Counted from the stretch's first letter, positions 52,877 through 64,000 are shown. The stretch is DNA of 64,000 nt from Bacillota bacterium (GCA_023407175.1 JAEYMU010000004.1:79918-143917); one strand, 5' to 3'. The notes: generated from the sequence alone by a model not told the origin. Made by a program: numbers and translations.

Positions 52877-53086
52877 ATGAATCAAATTAAATTAAGAGAA
52901 GATTATATCAAACTCGGTCAGGCACTTAAAGCGGCAGGACTGGTTGATTCCGGTGTTGTTGCCAAGCTTGAAATTTTAGATGGCAAGGTAAAGGTAAATG
53001 GACAGGTGGAGATTCAAAGAGGAAAGAAGCTCTATGATGGTGATCTGATAGACTATCAGGGAGAACAGGTTAAGATTGTCAAATAA
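52877..53086 (+). CDS. yaaA: S4 domain RNA-binding protein YaaA
   Basis: Small S4-type RNA-binding protein between dnaN and recF, as in Bacillus. The S4 core is KLGQALKAAGLVDSGVVAKLEILDGKVKVNG, written here only as its positions 10-41, followed by VEIQRGKKLYDGD. I start at the ATG at 52877, preceded by GAGGAGATGGA; nine upstream in-frame codons have no site. It was proposed to take part in late 50S ribosomal assembly in Bacillus. It is likely cotranscribed with recF, 60 bases downstream. Confidence 0.9.
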   Translation: MNQIKLREDYIKLGQALKAAGLVDSGVVAKLEILDGKVKVNGQVEIQRGKKLYDGDLIDYQGEQVKIVK

Positions 53087-53146
53087 TGAGGGCCTCTCAG
53101 AATTCGCTTTGAATTATCATACGAAGAAGGAAATGTTGGTGCGGAT

Positions 53147-54265
53147 ATGATTGTAAAGTCATTGGAACTTAAGGATTATAGGAATTATGATAATCTTAAC
53201 ATACCTTTTTCAAACGGGACTAATATTTTATACGGAGAGAATGCTCAGGGGAAGACAAATATTCTGGAAGCCATTTATTTGTGCGGTACAACAAAGTCCC
53301 ATCGCGGCAGCAAGGATAGAGAAATTATTCGCTTTGAGAAGGAAGAAGCCCATGTCAGGGTTATTCTTGAAAAAAATCATGTCCCGCATCGGATTGATTT
53401 GCATCTGAAAAAGAATAAGGCAAAGGGTGTTGCAATCGATGGAATACCGATTAAAAGACAAGGTGAATTATTTGGTATGTTAAACCTTGTGTTTTTTTCG
53501 CCGGAGGATTTGTATATCATTAAAAATGGTCCTGCGGAAAGAAGACGTTTTCTTGATTTGGAGCTTTGCCAGTTAGATAAAATCTATCTTAATGATTTGT
53601 CAAATTATAACAAAATTTTGGAGCAAAGAGGTAACTTATTAAAGCAAATAGGTTTTAACAGGAATTTATTGGATACACTTTATATATGGGATGAAAAACT
53701 TATGGAGTATGGGCGAAAGATAATTGAAGCCCGTGATCGTTTTGTAATCCGTCTTAACAGTTTGGTTTATGGCATACATAAGAAGCTTTCCGGAGACAGA
53801 GAAGAATTAATTCTTCAATATGAACCGAATACGGCTATAACTGATTTTAAGGATAAGCTTAAGAATTCTCTAGAACGAGATTTGAATCTAAGAGTAACAA
53901 ATGTTGGTCCTCATAGGGATGATCTGAATTTTATGATCAATGGAATTGATATCAGAAAATATGGTTCCCAGGGACAGCAAAGAACGGCTGCTTTATCCTG
54001 CAAATTGGCCGAGATAGAGCTGGTAAAAGAGGTAATTAAGGAAAATCCGATTCTTTTGTTGGATGATGTCTTATCGGAATTGGATAGGCAAAGGCAGACT
54101 CATTTGCTTAACAGCATTGGAAATATTCAAACTATTATTACATGTACCGGTTTGGAAGAATTTGTGGGATGCAGGTTTAATTATGATAAAATATTTCATG
54201 TGATAAATGGAAGTGTAGTAAGTGAAAATGAGCCGGACAGAAAAATTGAGGAGATTAACTCCTAA
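53147..54265 (+). CDS. recF: DNA replication and repair protein RecF
   Basis: SMC-like ATPase that loads RecA at gaps. Walker A is GENAQGKTNILEAIYL (residues 30-45). FFSPEDLYIIKNGPAERRRFLDLELCQ is typical, the signature is SQGQQRTAALSCKLAE, and Walker B/D loop is PILLLDDVLSELD. The N-terminal VKSLELKDYRNYDNL is family-like. The ribosome site is weak (GGTG just upstream), so coupling to the yaaA message may help. gyrB follows after 110 bases. Confidence 0.96.
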   Translation: MIVKSLELKDYRNYDNLNIPFSNGTNILYGENAQGKTNILEAIYLCGTTKSHRGSKDREIIRFEKEEAHVRVILEKNHVPHRIDLHLKKNKAKGVAIDGIPIKRQGELFGMLNLVFFSPEDLYIIKNGPAERRRFLDLELCQLDKIYLNDLSNYNKILEQRGNLLKQIGFNRNLLDTLYIWDEKLMEYGRKIIEARDRFVIRLNSLVYGIHKKLSGDREELILQYEPNTAITDFKDKLKNSLERDLNLRVTNVGPHRDDLNFMINGIDIRKYGSQGQQRTAALSCKLAEIELVKEVIKENPILLLDDVLSELDRQRQTHLLNSIGNIQTIITCTGLEEFVGCRFNYDKIFHVINGSVVSENEPDRKIEEINS

Positions 54266-54292
54266 GAATTTAAAAAGATTTTATTAATATAA

Positions 54293-56287
<1,995 letters not shown>

Positions 56288-56378
56288 GATTACGCTTTTA
56301 GAGTGTGTTTGGAAAATGCAATAATTTTTTAAATACACTCCGGATAATTACCGGAATAGTTTGAACGGAGGAAAAGCA

Positions 56379-59027
56379 ATGGATGAGAATATCTTTGACA
56401 AGGTACATGACGTCGATCTAAGAAAAACCATGGAAACATCCTATATTGATTATGCCATGTCTGTTATCGCCGCACGTGCCCTGCCCGATGTAAGGGACGG
56501 CCTAAAGCCGGTACAAAGAAGAATTTTGTATGCAATGATAGAGTTAAACAATGGTCCTGACAAGCCACACCGTAAATGTGCGCGTATTGTCGGTGATACC
56601 ATGGGTAAATACCATCCCCATGGAGACAGTTCTATCTATGATGCCCTGGTTAAGCTGGCACAGGATTTCAACACCAGATATCCATTGATTGACGGGCATG
56701 GAAATTTCGGATCGGTCGACGGCGACGGAGCAGCCGCGATGCGTTATACTGAGGCAAGACTTAGTAAGATTTCCATGGAAATGCTGTCCGATATTAATAA
56801 GGATACCGTTGATTTTACTCCGAACTTTGATGAAACTGAGAAAGAGCCGGTGGTACTTCCTTCCAGATATCCGAATCTTCTGGTAAACGGTACGTCAGGT
56901 ATTGCGGTAGGTATGGCAACCAATATACCGCCTCATAATTTACGCGAGGTTATTAATGGCGTCCTAAAGATTATAGATAATTATATCGAGCAAGACAGAG
57001 AAACTGAGATAGAAGAGCTTCTGGAAATTATTAAGGGACCTGATTTTCCGACGGGAGCAGAAATTCTTGGGACTGCCGGAATTAATGAAGCCTACCGGAC
57101 CGGCCGGGGAAAAATACGGGTTCGTGCGGTTACCGATATTGAAGCTATGCCGAATGGCAAAAACCGTATTATTGTAACTGAACTTCCATACATGGTAAAT
57201 AAGGCAAGGCTCATTGAAAAGATTGCCGAGCTGGTGAAGGAAAAGAAAATTGACGGAATTACCGAGCTTCGGGATGAATCTGACCGCAGCGGTATGCGTA
57301 TTGTCATTGAGCTTCGAAGGGATGTTAATGCCAATGTCCTTCTCAACCAGTTATATAAACATACGCAGATGCAGGATACCTTTGGTGTTATTATGCTGGC
57401 ACTGGTGAATAATGAGCCCAGGGTATTAAATCTGCATCAGATGCTGGATTATTATCTGAAGCACCAGAAGGATGTAGTTACAAGACGTACAAAATATGAT
57501 TTAAATAAAGCAGAAGAGAGAGCGCACATCTTACAGGGCTTACTGATCGCACTGGATAATATTGATGAGGTAATATCCATCATCCGATCTTCTCAAAACG
57601 GCAATATTGCCAAAGAACGTTTAATGGAACGCTTCGGTTTAACCGATGTACAGTCACAGGCCATCATTGACATGAGACTTCGTGCGTTAACCGGACTGGA
57701 ACGTGAGAGACTCGAAAATGAATATGCGGAGCTTATGATAAAGATTGCTGAATATAAGGAGATTCTTGCGGATGAGAAAAAGCTTCTTGGAGTAATCAAG
57801 GAAGAGATCACATTAATCAGGGATAAATACGGGGATGACAGAAGAACAGCCATTGGCTTTGATGAGTTTGATATCTCCATGGAGGATCTGATTCCCAACG
57901 AGAATACGGTAATTGCAATGACCAAGCTGGGCTATATCAAGCGAATGACAATTGATAATTTTAAGAGCCAGCACCGGGGTGGTAAGGGTATCAAGGGAAT
58001 GCAGACGATAGAAGAGGATTTTATCGAAGACCTTTTGATGACCACAAACCATCATTATATTATGTTCTTTACCAATAAAGGCAGGGTTTATCGCTTGAAG
58101 GCCTATGAGATACCTGAGTCTGGCAGAACGGCAAGAGGAACTGCAATTGTCAACCTGCTCCAGCTGCTTCCGGAGGAGAGAATCACGGCAATCATTCCTC
58201 TTAAGGAATATCAGAATGACCGCTTTCTATTCATGGCCACGAAGAATGGTATTGTTAAAAAGACTCCAATCAGAGATTATGAAAACATAAGAAAATCGGG
58301 ACTCCAGGCGATCAGTTTGCGTGAAGATGATGATCTGATCGAAGTAAAATCCACGAATCATTTGAAGGATATCTTCCTGATAACAAAGAACGGTATGTGT
58401 ATCCGTTTTAATGAGCAAGATGTCAGACCCACCGGAAGAACCTCCATGGGTGTAATCGGTATGACTCTGACCGGAGATGATCAGGTGGTGGGTATGCAAT
58501 TGAATACCCAGGGTAAATATCTGTTATTTGTATCTGAGAACGGTATGGGAAAACGTACTGATATGGAGGAATTTACAGTACAGTATCGTGGCGGTAAGGG
58601 TGTCAAATGCTATAAGATCACGGAAAAGACCGGTGATGTCATCGGTGTTAAGGCAGTAGATGAAGAAAATGAGATAATGCTTATCACAACAGAGGGAATT
58701 ATCATCCGTTTGATGGTGAAGGATATTTCTGTACTAGGCCGGATTACCTCCGGTGTTAAGCTGATGTCCATTGATGCTGATGCTGACATTACAGTGGCAA
58801 GCTTGGCAAAGGTAAGAGAGAGCAATAACCAGACCAGTGAAGAGGAACTGATTAAGAACCTGGAAAAAGAGCTGATTGAAGAGGATGCAGTTATCGATCC
58901 GGCGGATTATCCTGAGGAAGACTATAGCGAATATGAAGAAGTAAGAGATGATAGGTTGCCTGAGGAGACTTACGATGGGAATTCAGAGGTAAAAGAAGCC
59001 GACGATGATATCGACAGGGAAGAATAA
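56379..59027 (+). CDS. gyrA: DNA gyrase subunit A
   Basis: DNA-cleaving subunit. The winged-helix tower region has [22 protein letters not shown]. The quinolone-region sequence is [17 protein letters not shown], with Ser and Asp at the usual sensitive positions. The catalytic Tyr is in [13 protein letters not shown]. The C-terminal beta-pinwheel has a GyrA box in the form QHRGGKG. The last about 60 residues are very acidic ([15 protein letters not shown] onward), a known regulatory tail type. The length of 883 is above the usual 830 because of this tail. GGAGG lies seven bases before the ATG at 56379, which I prefer to the TTG at 56361. Confidence 0.97.
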   Translation: MDENIFDKVHDVDLRKTMETSYIDYAMSVIAARALPDVRDGLKPVQRRILYAMIELNNGPDKPHRKCARIVGDTMGKYHPHGDSSIYDALVKLAQDFNTRYPLIDGHGNFGSVDGDGAAAMRYTEARLSKISMEMLSDINKDTVDFTPNFDETEKEPVVLPSRYPNLLVNGTSGIAVGMATNIPPHNLREVINGVLKIIDNYIEQDRETEIEELLEIIKGPDFPTGAEILGTAGINEAYRTGRGKIRVRAVTDIEAMPNGKNRIIVTELPYMVNKARLIEKIAELVKEKKIDGITELRDESDRSGMRIVIELRRDVNANVLLNQLYKHTQMQDTFGVIMLALVNNEPRVLNLHQMLDYYLKHQKDVVTRRTKYDLNKAEERAHILQGLLIALDNIDEVISIIRSSQNGNIAKERLMERFGLTDVQSQAIIDMRLRALTGLERERLENEYAELMIKIAEYKEILADEKKLLGVIKEEITLIRDKYGDDRRTAIGFDEFDISMEDLIPNENTVIAMTKLGYIKRMTIDNFKSQHRGGKGIKGMQTIEEDFIEDLLMTTNHHYIMFFTNKGRVYRLKAYEIPESGRTARGTAIVNLLQLLPEERITAIIPLKEYQNDRFLFMATKNGIVKKTPIRDYENIRKSGLQAISLREDDDLIEVKSTNHLKDIFLITKNGMCIRFNEQDVRPTGRTSMGVIGMTLTGDDQVVGMQLNTQGKYLLFVSENGMGKRTDMEEFTVQYRGGKGVKCYKITEKTGDVIGVKAVDEENEIMLITTEGIIIRLMVKDISVLGRITSGVKLMSIDADADITVASLAKVRESNNQTSEEELIKNLEKELIEEDAVIDPADYPEEDYSEYEEVRDDRLPEETYDGNSEVKEADDDIDREE

Positions 59028-59073
59028 CAGCCAAATAATCAAGTTATTTCAAAGGAAAGGTATTTAGGGTATT

Positions 59074-59916
59074 GTGAGAAACATACACACAGACGAAATC
59101 ATAAGCAATATAAAAGAAATGTGCATCGAAGCCAACTATAAGTTGGCTTCTGATGTTGAAGAGAGGGTACGGGGGGCATATGAAAAGGAAACCTCGGTAC
59201 TTGGAAGGCAGATACTTGGCCAGCTAAGCGAAAATCTTGATATTGCGGAGAAGGATTTTATTCCAATCTGTCAGGATACCGGAATGGCAATCATATTTAT
59301 AAAGCTTGGACAGGAAGTCCATATCGAGGGAGAGGCCCTGGAGGATGCGATCAATGAAGGAATTCGTCAGGGCTATCAGGAGGGTTACTTAAGAAAATCC
59401 ATTGTATCAGACCCTCTGATCAGAAATAATTCAGGAGATAATACTCCGGGGATCATTCATTACGAGATAATTCCCGGCGACCGGCTGGAAATTACGGTTG
59501 CCCCAAAGGGCTTTGGAAGTGAGAACATGAGCCGTGTCTATATGCTCAAACCCTCTGACGGTACGGACGGAGTAAAGCAGGCTGTGTTGGAGACAGTGAA
59601 GCTGGCAGGACCTAATGCTTGTCCTCCCATCGTAGTGGGAGTCGGCATCGGAGGGAGCTTTGAAAAATGTACTTATCTGGCAAAAAAAGCATTGGCAAGG
59701 AGTATGGACAAATCCTCCGATCTGGTCCATATAAAAAAACTGGAAGAGGAACTTTTGGAGGAAATCAATCAGTTGGGAATCGGTCCGGGAGGCTTGGGAG
59801 GCAGGATTACTGCCATTGGTGTAAATATTGAAACCTATCCGACTCATATTGCAGGACTTCCGGTGGCAATTAATATCTGCTGTCATGTGAACCGTCATGT
59901 AAGCAGGGTGCTGTAA
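59074..59916 (+). CDS. Class I fumarate hydratase, alpha subunit
   Basis: Iron-sulfur dehydratase subunit of the FumA/TtdA N-terminal type. The 4Fe-4S ligands are Cys in IPICQDTGMAI, in GPNACPPIVVGVGIGG and in FEKCTYLAKKAL. The pattern and length (280) match the split two-subunit form of anaerobes, which interconverts fumarate and malate or the tartrate analogue. The start is GTG (59074) with AGGG about six bases upstream; no ATG is near. Its beta subunit follows after 82 bases. Confidence 0.92.
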   Translation: MRNIHTDEIISNIKEMCIEANYKLASDVEERVRGAYEKETSVLGRQILGQLSENLDIAEKDFIPICQDTGMAIIFIKLGQEVHIEGEALEDAINEGIRQGYQEGYLRKSIVSDPLIRNNSGDNTPGIIHYEIIPGDRLEITVAPKGFGSENMSRVYMLKPSDGTDGVKQAVLETVKLAGPNACPPIVVGVGIGGSFEKCTYLAKKALARSMDKSSDLVHIKKLEEELLEEINQLGIGPGGLGGRITAIGVNIETYPTHIAGLPVAINICCHVNRHVSRVL

Positions 59917-59998
59917 CGTGAACGAAAGGACATTGTCCTTAAGTTCTTAATCTGCGCTGGCGGATAATCGATTATTTTACGGCAGAATGGAGATTTTT

Positions 59999-60541
59999 AT
60001 GGATAGATATATTACAACACCCCTTACGGCGGAGAAGACAGAAGGCTTAAAAGCAGGAGATTATGTTTACCTCACCGGAATTATCTATACGGCAAGGGAT
60101 GCAGCTCATAAAAGAATGTATGAAACTATGAGACAGGGAAATAGTATTCCCTTTGAGCTAAAGGATAATATCGTATATTATCTTGGACCCACACCCGAAC
60201 GGGAAGGGCAGGTAATCGGATCGGCAGGTCCCACCACCAGCAGCCGGATGGATAAATACACGCCTTTATTACTGGATAACGGCTTGAAGGGTATGATTGG
60301 TAAAGGTAAGAGAAATAAGGATGTCATTGAAGCCATGATAAAAAATAAAGCCGTGTATTTTGCAGCGGTGGGCGGAGCCGGAGCTTTGTTATCCAAAAAA
60401 ATAAAAACATCTAGAGTAATCGCTTATGATGATCTTGGGACGGAAGCCATTCGGGAACTATATGTGGAGGACTTCCCGGTAATCGTGGTAATTGACTGTG
60501 AAGGAAATAATTTGTATGAAATAGTAATGCAAAGGAGTTGA
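59999..60541 (+). CDS. Class I fumarate hydratase, beta subunit
   Basis: C-terminal (swivelling) subunit of the split class I hydratase. TAEKTEGLKAGDYVYLTGIIYTARDAAHKRM is the family signature, referred to by residues 7-37; then YLGPTPEREGQVIGSAGPTTSSRMD, GLKGMIGKGKRNKDV and YFAAVGGAGALLSKKI. It closes over the active site supplied with the alpha subunit. I start at the ATG at 59999 with GGAG eight bases upstream. Its TGA stop lies inside the -35 of the tRNA-Ser promoter. Confidence 0.92.
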   Translation: MDRYITTPLTAEKTEGLKAGDYVYLTGIIYTARDAAHKRMYETMRQGNSIPFELKDNIVYYLGPTPEREGQVIGSAGPTTSSRMDKYTPLLLDNGLKGMIGKGKRNKDVIEAMIKNKAVYFAAVGGAGALLSKKIKTSRVIAYDDLGTEAIRELYVEDFPVIVVIDCEGNNLYEIVMQRS

Positions 60542-60566
60542 CAAAAGAAACTCCTTTTGTTATACT
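60531..60566 (+). promoter_or_regulatory. Overlapping fumarase terminator and tRNA-Ser promoter
   Basis: TTGACA (60538-60543), 17 bases and TATACT (60561-60566) form a strong promoter for tRNA-Ser. The same DNA holds AAAGGAGTT (60531-60539)/AACTCCTTT (60549-60557), a 9-bp hairpin followed by TGTT. The hairpin includes the fumarase stop codon and can act as a terminator. Confidence 0.7.
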
Positions 60567-60671
60567 AGTTTTTGCCTCTGTGAGAAATCACGGCAGGCTG
60601 GAGTTGGCTTTTGATGATAATCTATCAAAAACCTCCGTCAATTGAATACTGATCAGATAAGTTCAGTTTCT

Positions 60672-60759
60672 GGAGAAATACTCAAGAGGCCGAAGAGGCG
60701 CCCCTGCTAAGGGTGTAGGTCGGGCAACCGGCGCGAGGGTTCAAATCCCTCTTTCTCCG
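60672..60759 (+). tRNA. tRNA-Ser (anticodon GCT)
   Basis: Class II tRNA of 88 bases. The acceptor is GGAGAAA/TTTCTCC, the anticodon stem CGCCC/GGGTG with loop CTGCTAA (anticodon GCT), a long variable arm contains GGTCGGGCAACCG, and the T arm is GAGGGTTCAAATCCCTC. The discriminator is G and CCA is not encoded. It reads AGC and AGU codons. Confidence 0.95.
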
Positions 60760-60765
60760 TTAAAT

Positions 60766-60803
60766 AGACATATCTTCCTCCAAGCGGAAGATATGTCTTT
60801 CTT
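60766..60803 (+). terminator. Terminator of tRNA-Ser
   Basis: 13-bp perfect stem AGACATATCTTCC/GGAAGATATGTCT with a 7-base loop, then TTCTTTAT. Confidence 0.9.
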
Positions 60804-61038
60804 TATGCCAAAAATCCAGCGTTATAAAATTTATGCTTTCATATAGTCATGCAGACAAACAGAAATTTTTTGAGTAGCCGGATAAATTAAATGAGATTTT
60901 ATGAAAGGATGTATTGAAGGTGGTTCCTGCAAATTAGCTGATAAATATTAATTCATTCGGCAGAGACAATAATTATCGCAAGTAAAATCAAAAAATGTAT
61001 CCAAAAGGAAGCTAGACTTAATTTCAGGTGGTGAGAAA

Positions 61039-61992
61039 ATGTATGAATGGAACCGGAATATACAGAAGCTGGTGGACAGTATCGAAGAGAGTCTAAGAGA
61101 GGGAGAGGGAGACGAGATAACGCTGGAAAAAATGGCAGCAAAGATATCTTATTCGCCCTTCCATATGACAAGGCATTTTAAAGAAATAACAGGAATGCTT
61201 TTTCGGGATTATCTTAGATACAGAAGGCTTGCCTATAGTGTAATAGAATTAAGGGATAGCAGCCTTCGAATATTGGATATTGCGATAAAATATGGGTTTA
61301 CTTCTCAGGAGGCCTATGCAAGGGCCTTTAAAAAAGCCTATCAGGTAACACCAAAGGCTTATCGCAGAAATCCGAAACCGCTTTTGCTCCGTAACAAAGT
61401 CAATACCTTCGATCCATACTATCTGGGTATAGGAGTAAATGATATGGATAAAACAAAACTGCAGGAAATTAAGATTTGGATTGAGACAATACCGGCACAT
61501 AAGGTTTTATACATCAAAAATTACGAATCAAAAGGGTATTGGGACTTTTGGGAAAAGCAAGAGAAGATACCCGGCTGCGACTGTAATACGATTTGCGGAT
61601 TATTAGACAGCATAAAGGGAAAGCTGGACGGAGATGATAATGAGCTGGGCATTTTCAGCGGCCAGTTAATGCTCTATCCCGTTGAAGCAGACGGACGAAT
61701 ACCAGAAGGTTATGGGGTCAGAGTTGCGTCGGATTATGATGGTGAGATTCTGCCACAGCTTATTTGTACAGAGGTACCGGAGGGGGAATATATTATTTTT
61801 GCACATCCAACCTTTGAATATCCTACAATGAGTGAGATGGTAAGTAAAAAGGTAGAAGAAACCGCTGCAACATATTCCCTGGGTAATACGGAATATCAGT
61901 ATGACGAAACAGCGGGACGAATTGGTTATTTATATCATTCCCCGGAGGTCTGGGGATACCGCATTATAAAACCGGTTAAGAAAAGATCATAA
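61039..61992 (+). CDS. AraC family regulator with effector-binding domain
   Basis: Two AraC helix-turn-helix motifs are at the N-terminus. The first has ITLEKMAAKISYSPFHMTRHFKEITG, the second RILDIAIKYGFTSQEAYARAFKKAY, and the usual VTPKAYRR follows. The C-terminal half (about residues 140-317) looks like the GyrI-like small-molecule binding domain of the SoxS/Rob type (ETIPAHKVLYIKNY, VPEGEYIIFAHP). Such proteins respond to hydrophobic or cationic ligands and control export or detoxification genes. AGGTGG lies seven bases before the ATG. It is a single-gene unit with its own terminator; the target is not visible in the window. Confidence 0.9.
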   Translation: MYEWNRNIQKLVDSIEESLREGEGDEITLEKMAAKISYSPFHMTRHFKEITGMLFRDYLRYRRLAYSVIELRDSSLRILDIAIKYGFTSQEAYARAFKKAYQVTPKAYRRNPKPLLLRNKVNTFDPYYLGIGVNDMDKTKLQEIKIWIETIPAHKVLYIKNYESKGYWDFWEKQEKIPGCDCNTICGLLDSIKGKLDGDDNELGIFSGQLMLYPVEADGRIPEGYGVRVASDYDGEILPQLICTEVPEGEYIIFAHPTFEYPTMSEMVSKKVEETAATYSLGNTEYQYDETAGRIGYLYHSPEVWGYRIIKPVKKRS

Positions 61993-62006
61993 AGCTGTCT
62001 ATAGGA

Positions 62007-62040
62007 AAGTCATCCTCTTTGAAAGAGGATGACTTTTTTT
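62007..62040 (+). terminator. Terminator of the AraC-type gene
   Basis: Stem AAGTCATCCTC/GAGGATGACTT with a TTTGAAA loop, followed by seven T. Confidence 0.93.
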
Positions 62041-62097
62041 ATGAAACAAAACCGGACACCATAGTGTGCATTTAACAAGACAATATTGCATATACAG

Positions 62098-62128
62098 TGC
62101 ATTGATAATGCAAAATTTATAATATAAT
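62098..62128 (+). promoter_or_regulatory. Promoter and TGCATT dyad of the GH5 gene
   Basis: The perfect dyad TGCATT/AATGCA (62098-62112, 3-base centre) overlaps a TTGATA -35 (62102-62107). TATAAT at 62123-62128 follows after 15 bases. More TGCAT copies occur at about 62077 and 62203. The spacing is short of ideal, so an activator or repressor is likely. The leader to the gene is about 170 bases and holds no gene. Confidence 0.45.
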
Positions 62129-62308
62129 ACAAATTATTATTAATAATACATAAAGCATGGAATAAAATAATGTGTTATAATTATTCTTGATATAATTAAT
62201 TGTGCATTTTATAGCATTATGATTATCTCGGGCAATGATTAATATCAGAATATTCTTATGAAATCAAGGCCATACACAAAAACATATTGAGATGCAGGGG
62301 GATTGGAT

Positions 62309-63577
62309 ATGAAGAAAACAAAAAGATTTGCGGCTGCTATAGTTATGGCTGTATCCTTTGCAATGCTGCTTGGTGCCTGCAGCAAGGATAATGAGGAGGA
62401 GAATGTGCCAAGTATTACGCAGGGAGCAATAGACGCTACAACTACACCGGCACCAACACAGGCCGCAGCGCCGACTGAGTCACAGGATTCGGGTACTGAC
62501 GATGATGCAGCACTTAAGGCAGTGGAAGAGAAGGTCGCCAGTGGACCGATGGAAATGAGAGATCTTCCTTCCACCGAATTGGTGAAAGAAATTAAGATAG
62601 GCTGGAGTCTTGGTAATACCATGGATGCAACCGGAAGCTCAGGAGTTTTGTCGGAAATTTCCTGGGGAAATCCTAAAACAACGATGAAAATGATCGACAA
62701 TATAAAGGAAGCAGGTTTTAATACATTAAGAATTCCGGTAACCTGGCAGAACCATATCGGTGCTGCGCCGGATTATACCATTGATAAGGCCTGGATGGAC
62801 AGAGTGCAGGAGATAGTAAATTATGCATATGCCAATGATATGTATGTCATCATTAACTTACATCATGAGGATTGGTACAGTCCATATTATGCCTCGGCTG
62901 ACACCGCGATAGATGAGCTGAAAAAGATATGGGCTCAGATAGCGGACCGTTTTCAAAACTATGACGAGCATTTGATATTTGAAGGTATGAACGAGCCCAG
63001 ACATAAGGGTGATCCGGATGAATGGACCGGCGGTAATGAGGAAGGCTGGGAGGTTATTAACCAATCGAATGCGGCCTTTGTTGAAACTATTCGGGGAGCC
63101 GGTGGCAATAATCCCTTAAGGCATCTAATGATACCCCCATATGCGGCTTCCTCCAGTGTAATCACCTGGACAAAGTTTGAAATTCCTGAGGATGATAAAA
63201 TAATCGTATCCATCCATGCGTATACGCCTTATGATTTTGCATTGAATATAAATGGAGGAAGCGAATGGAGTGCTTCTGATCCAAACAGTACAAAGGATAT
63301 CGACTATTTGATGCAGAATTTGAACGAATATTTTATTAGCAAAGAAGTTCCTGTAATATTAGGAGAGTTTGGTGCAGTTGATAAGAATAATATTCAGGCG
63401 CGGGTTGCCTGGGGAGAATATTATGTAAAGAAGGCACATGAAATTGGTGTACCTTGTATTGCCTGGGATAACAATGGCTTCTCTGGAACAGGTGAGAAGC
63501 TGGGATTATTGAATCGTTTTAAAAATGAATGGCAGTTCCCTGAAATTGTCGATGCTTTTATGAAGGGTTTAGAATAA
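62309..63577 (+). CDS. GH5 family glucanase (cellulase), lipoprotein
   Basis: Lipoprotein: hydrophobic start then lipobox LLGAC (Cys24 from this ATG). A Thr/Pro/Ala-rich linker of about 50 residues leads to a complete glycoside hydrolase family 5 domain. It has IKIGWSLGNTMDATG, FNTLRIPVTWQNH, the INLHHEDWY His pair, acid/base Glu229 in FEGMNEPR and nucleophile Glu353 in LGEFGAVD. It should cut beta-1,4-glucan at the cell surface. I start at the ATG at 62309, with GGGGGA about eight bases upstream; a TTG two codons earlier is possible. No dockerin or binding module is seen. Confidence 0.93.
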   Translation: MKKTKRFAAAIVMAVSFAMLLGACSKDNEEENVPSITQGAIDATTTPAPTQAAAPTESQDSGTDDDAALKAVEEKVASGPMEMRDLPSTELVKEIKIGWSLGNTMDATGSSGVLSEISWGNPKTTMKMIDNIKEAGFNTLRIPVTWQNHIGAAPDYTIDKAWMDRVQEIVNYAYANDMYVIINLHHEDWYSPYYASADTAIDELKKIWAQIADRFQNYDEHLIFEGMNEPRHKGDPDEWTGGNEEGWEVINQSNAAFVETIRGAGGNNPLRHLMIPPYAASSSVITWTKFEIPEDDKIIVSIHAYTPYDFALNINGGSEWSASDPNSTKDIDYLMQNLNEYFISKEVPVILGEFGAVDKNNIQARVAWGEYYVKKAHEIGVPCIAWDNNGFSGTGEKLGLLNRFKNEWQFPEIVDAFMKGLE

Positions 63578-63592
63578 TGTAGTGTGATCATA

Positions 63593-63652
63593 AATGAGGA
63601 GAAGTCATTGTATTGCGTTTCCTGCGGTATAATGGCTTCTCCTCATTTTATT
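63593..63652 (+). terminator. Terminator of the GH5 gene
   Basis: 12-bp stem AATGAGGAGAAG/CTTCTCCTCATT with a long loop, then TTATTTTA. Confidence 0.85.
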
Positions 63653-63719
63653 TTAGAAGTAATGTAAAATACTCCGTTTGGTATTTTGTAGTAAAAAGAA
63701 GGCTTTTCGTTAACATTGT

Positions 63720-64000
63720 TTAATTTTAATATATTTTTTTAAAAAATAAAAAAATTTAACCCAAAAAGTTGTTGACAAAAGTATATGCCTGTGGTATCAT
63801 TATTTTTGCTGACGCGTTAGGAATATGAAATGTATAACAAATCAATGTACATCATATGTATTGACGCTAAGGTATAGAACCTTGATAATTGAACAGTAAA
63901 ACAACCCTGAAAATTCTAAAAACTTTGGAAGCCTTTGGTTTCCAAAAATAGATTTTCATGATAAGAATCGACTGATGAAAAAAGGAAACTTTTTGAAGCG
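63720..64000 (+). promoter_or_regulatory. Strong promoter and leader, probably of an rRNA operon beyond the window
   Basis: TTGACA (63772-63777), a 17-base spacer and TATCAT (63795-63800) are preceded by a 50-base, almost pure A/T stretch that resembles an UP element. About 200 bases without an open frame follow. CCTTGATAATTGAACAGTA (63881-63899) resembles leader or spacer elements of clostridial rRNA operons, and a TTTGGAA/TTCCAAA hairpin lies near 63925-63948. The position next to the origin and the lack of a gene fit a 16S rRNA leader. The RNA itself is outside the window. Confidence 0.6.

Noticed and set aside
59431..59898. Minus-strand frame of 155 codons opposite the fumarase alpha gene
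   Set aside because: Antisense to a gene with clear Fe-S ligands; no start signal.

Overview
The window is a low-GC Firmicutes chromosome segment, most likely from a cellulolytic, spore-forming member of the Lachnospiraceae (Clostridia). This placement is inferred, not searched. It rests on the gene order at the origin (rpmH-rnpA-yidD-yidC-jag-mnmE-mnmG-rsmG to the left of dnaA-dnaN-yaaA-recF-gyrB-gyrA), strong AGGAGG-type ribosome binding sites, a T-box leader, families typical of Lachnospiraceae (DUF3881, DUF4446 and DUF5688 types), secreted GH12 and GH5 glucanases, LysM-GH18 spore-type proteins, and a fermentative adhE with Rex-type operators.

The replication origin lies at about 49.6-51.7 kb. 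Genes to its left run mostly on the minus strand and genes to its right on the plus strand. DnaA-box-like sequences sit on both sides of dnaA. Two perfect parS sites lie to the left, one inside parB (38280) and one at 39653. The second forms the core of a hairpin followed by a T tract and so doubles as the terminator of a LuxR-type regulator gene.

Left arm: 0.0-0.24 kb is the 5' part of a minus-strand T-box leader whose gene lies outside the window. 0.6-4.0 kb holds a YhgE/Pip membrane protein, a small convergent ORF and a TetR regulator. 4.1-5.4 kb is a LysM-GH18 protein, and a paralogue lies at 16.4 kb. 5.5-11.3 kb looks like one functional module: alarmone synthetase, response regulator and histidine kinase, then VTC domain protein, DUF4956-type membrane protein and a beta-helix carbohydrate-binding lipoprotein. 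The second promoter in this module carries four phased ACTTTAA repeats. 11.5-19.1 kb holds a BspA-type LRR protein, a histidine phosphatase, a GH12 glucanase, the second GH18, a DUF5688-like protein and a ribbon-helix-helix regulator. 19.3-24.4 kb holds tRNA-Lys, trxA, trmB, a flavodoxin-fold protein, a D,D-carboxypeptidase and a membrane coiled-coil protein. 24.5-31.3 kb is a complete phosphate regulon (pstSCAB-phoU-phoP-phoR) with a Pho-box-like promoter. 31.5-36.9 kb holds tRNA-Arg, a DUF3881-type protein, an HD-GYP protein and adhE.

Origin and right arm: DUF4446-parB-parA, a DegS/DegU-like pair, then the ribosome/membrane/tRNA-modification operon up to rpmH. From dnaA rightwards come the replication genes, a two-subunit class I fumarate hydratase, tRNA-Ser, an AraC regulator and a GH5 lipoprotein. 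The last 230 bases look like the promoter and leader of a stable-RNA (probably rRNA) operon that starts beyond the window.

No CRISPR array, insertion sequence, integrase or prophage gene was recognised. The window is mainly core chromosome with surface, polysaccharide and signalling genes on the left. The points most worth following are the parS-terminator fusion, the alarmone/two-component/VTC module with its shared promoter logic, and the two GH18 paralogues that both lack the catalytic glutamate.
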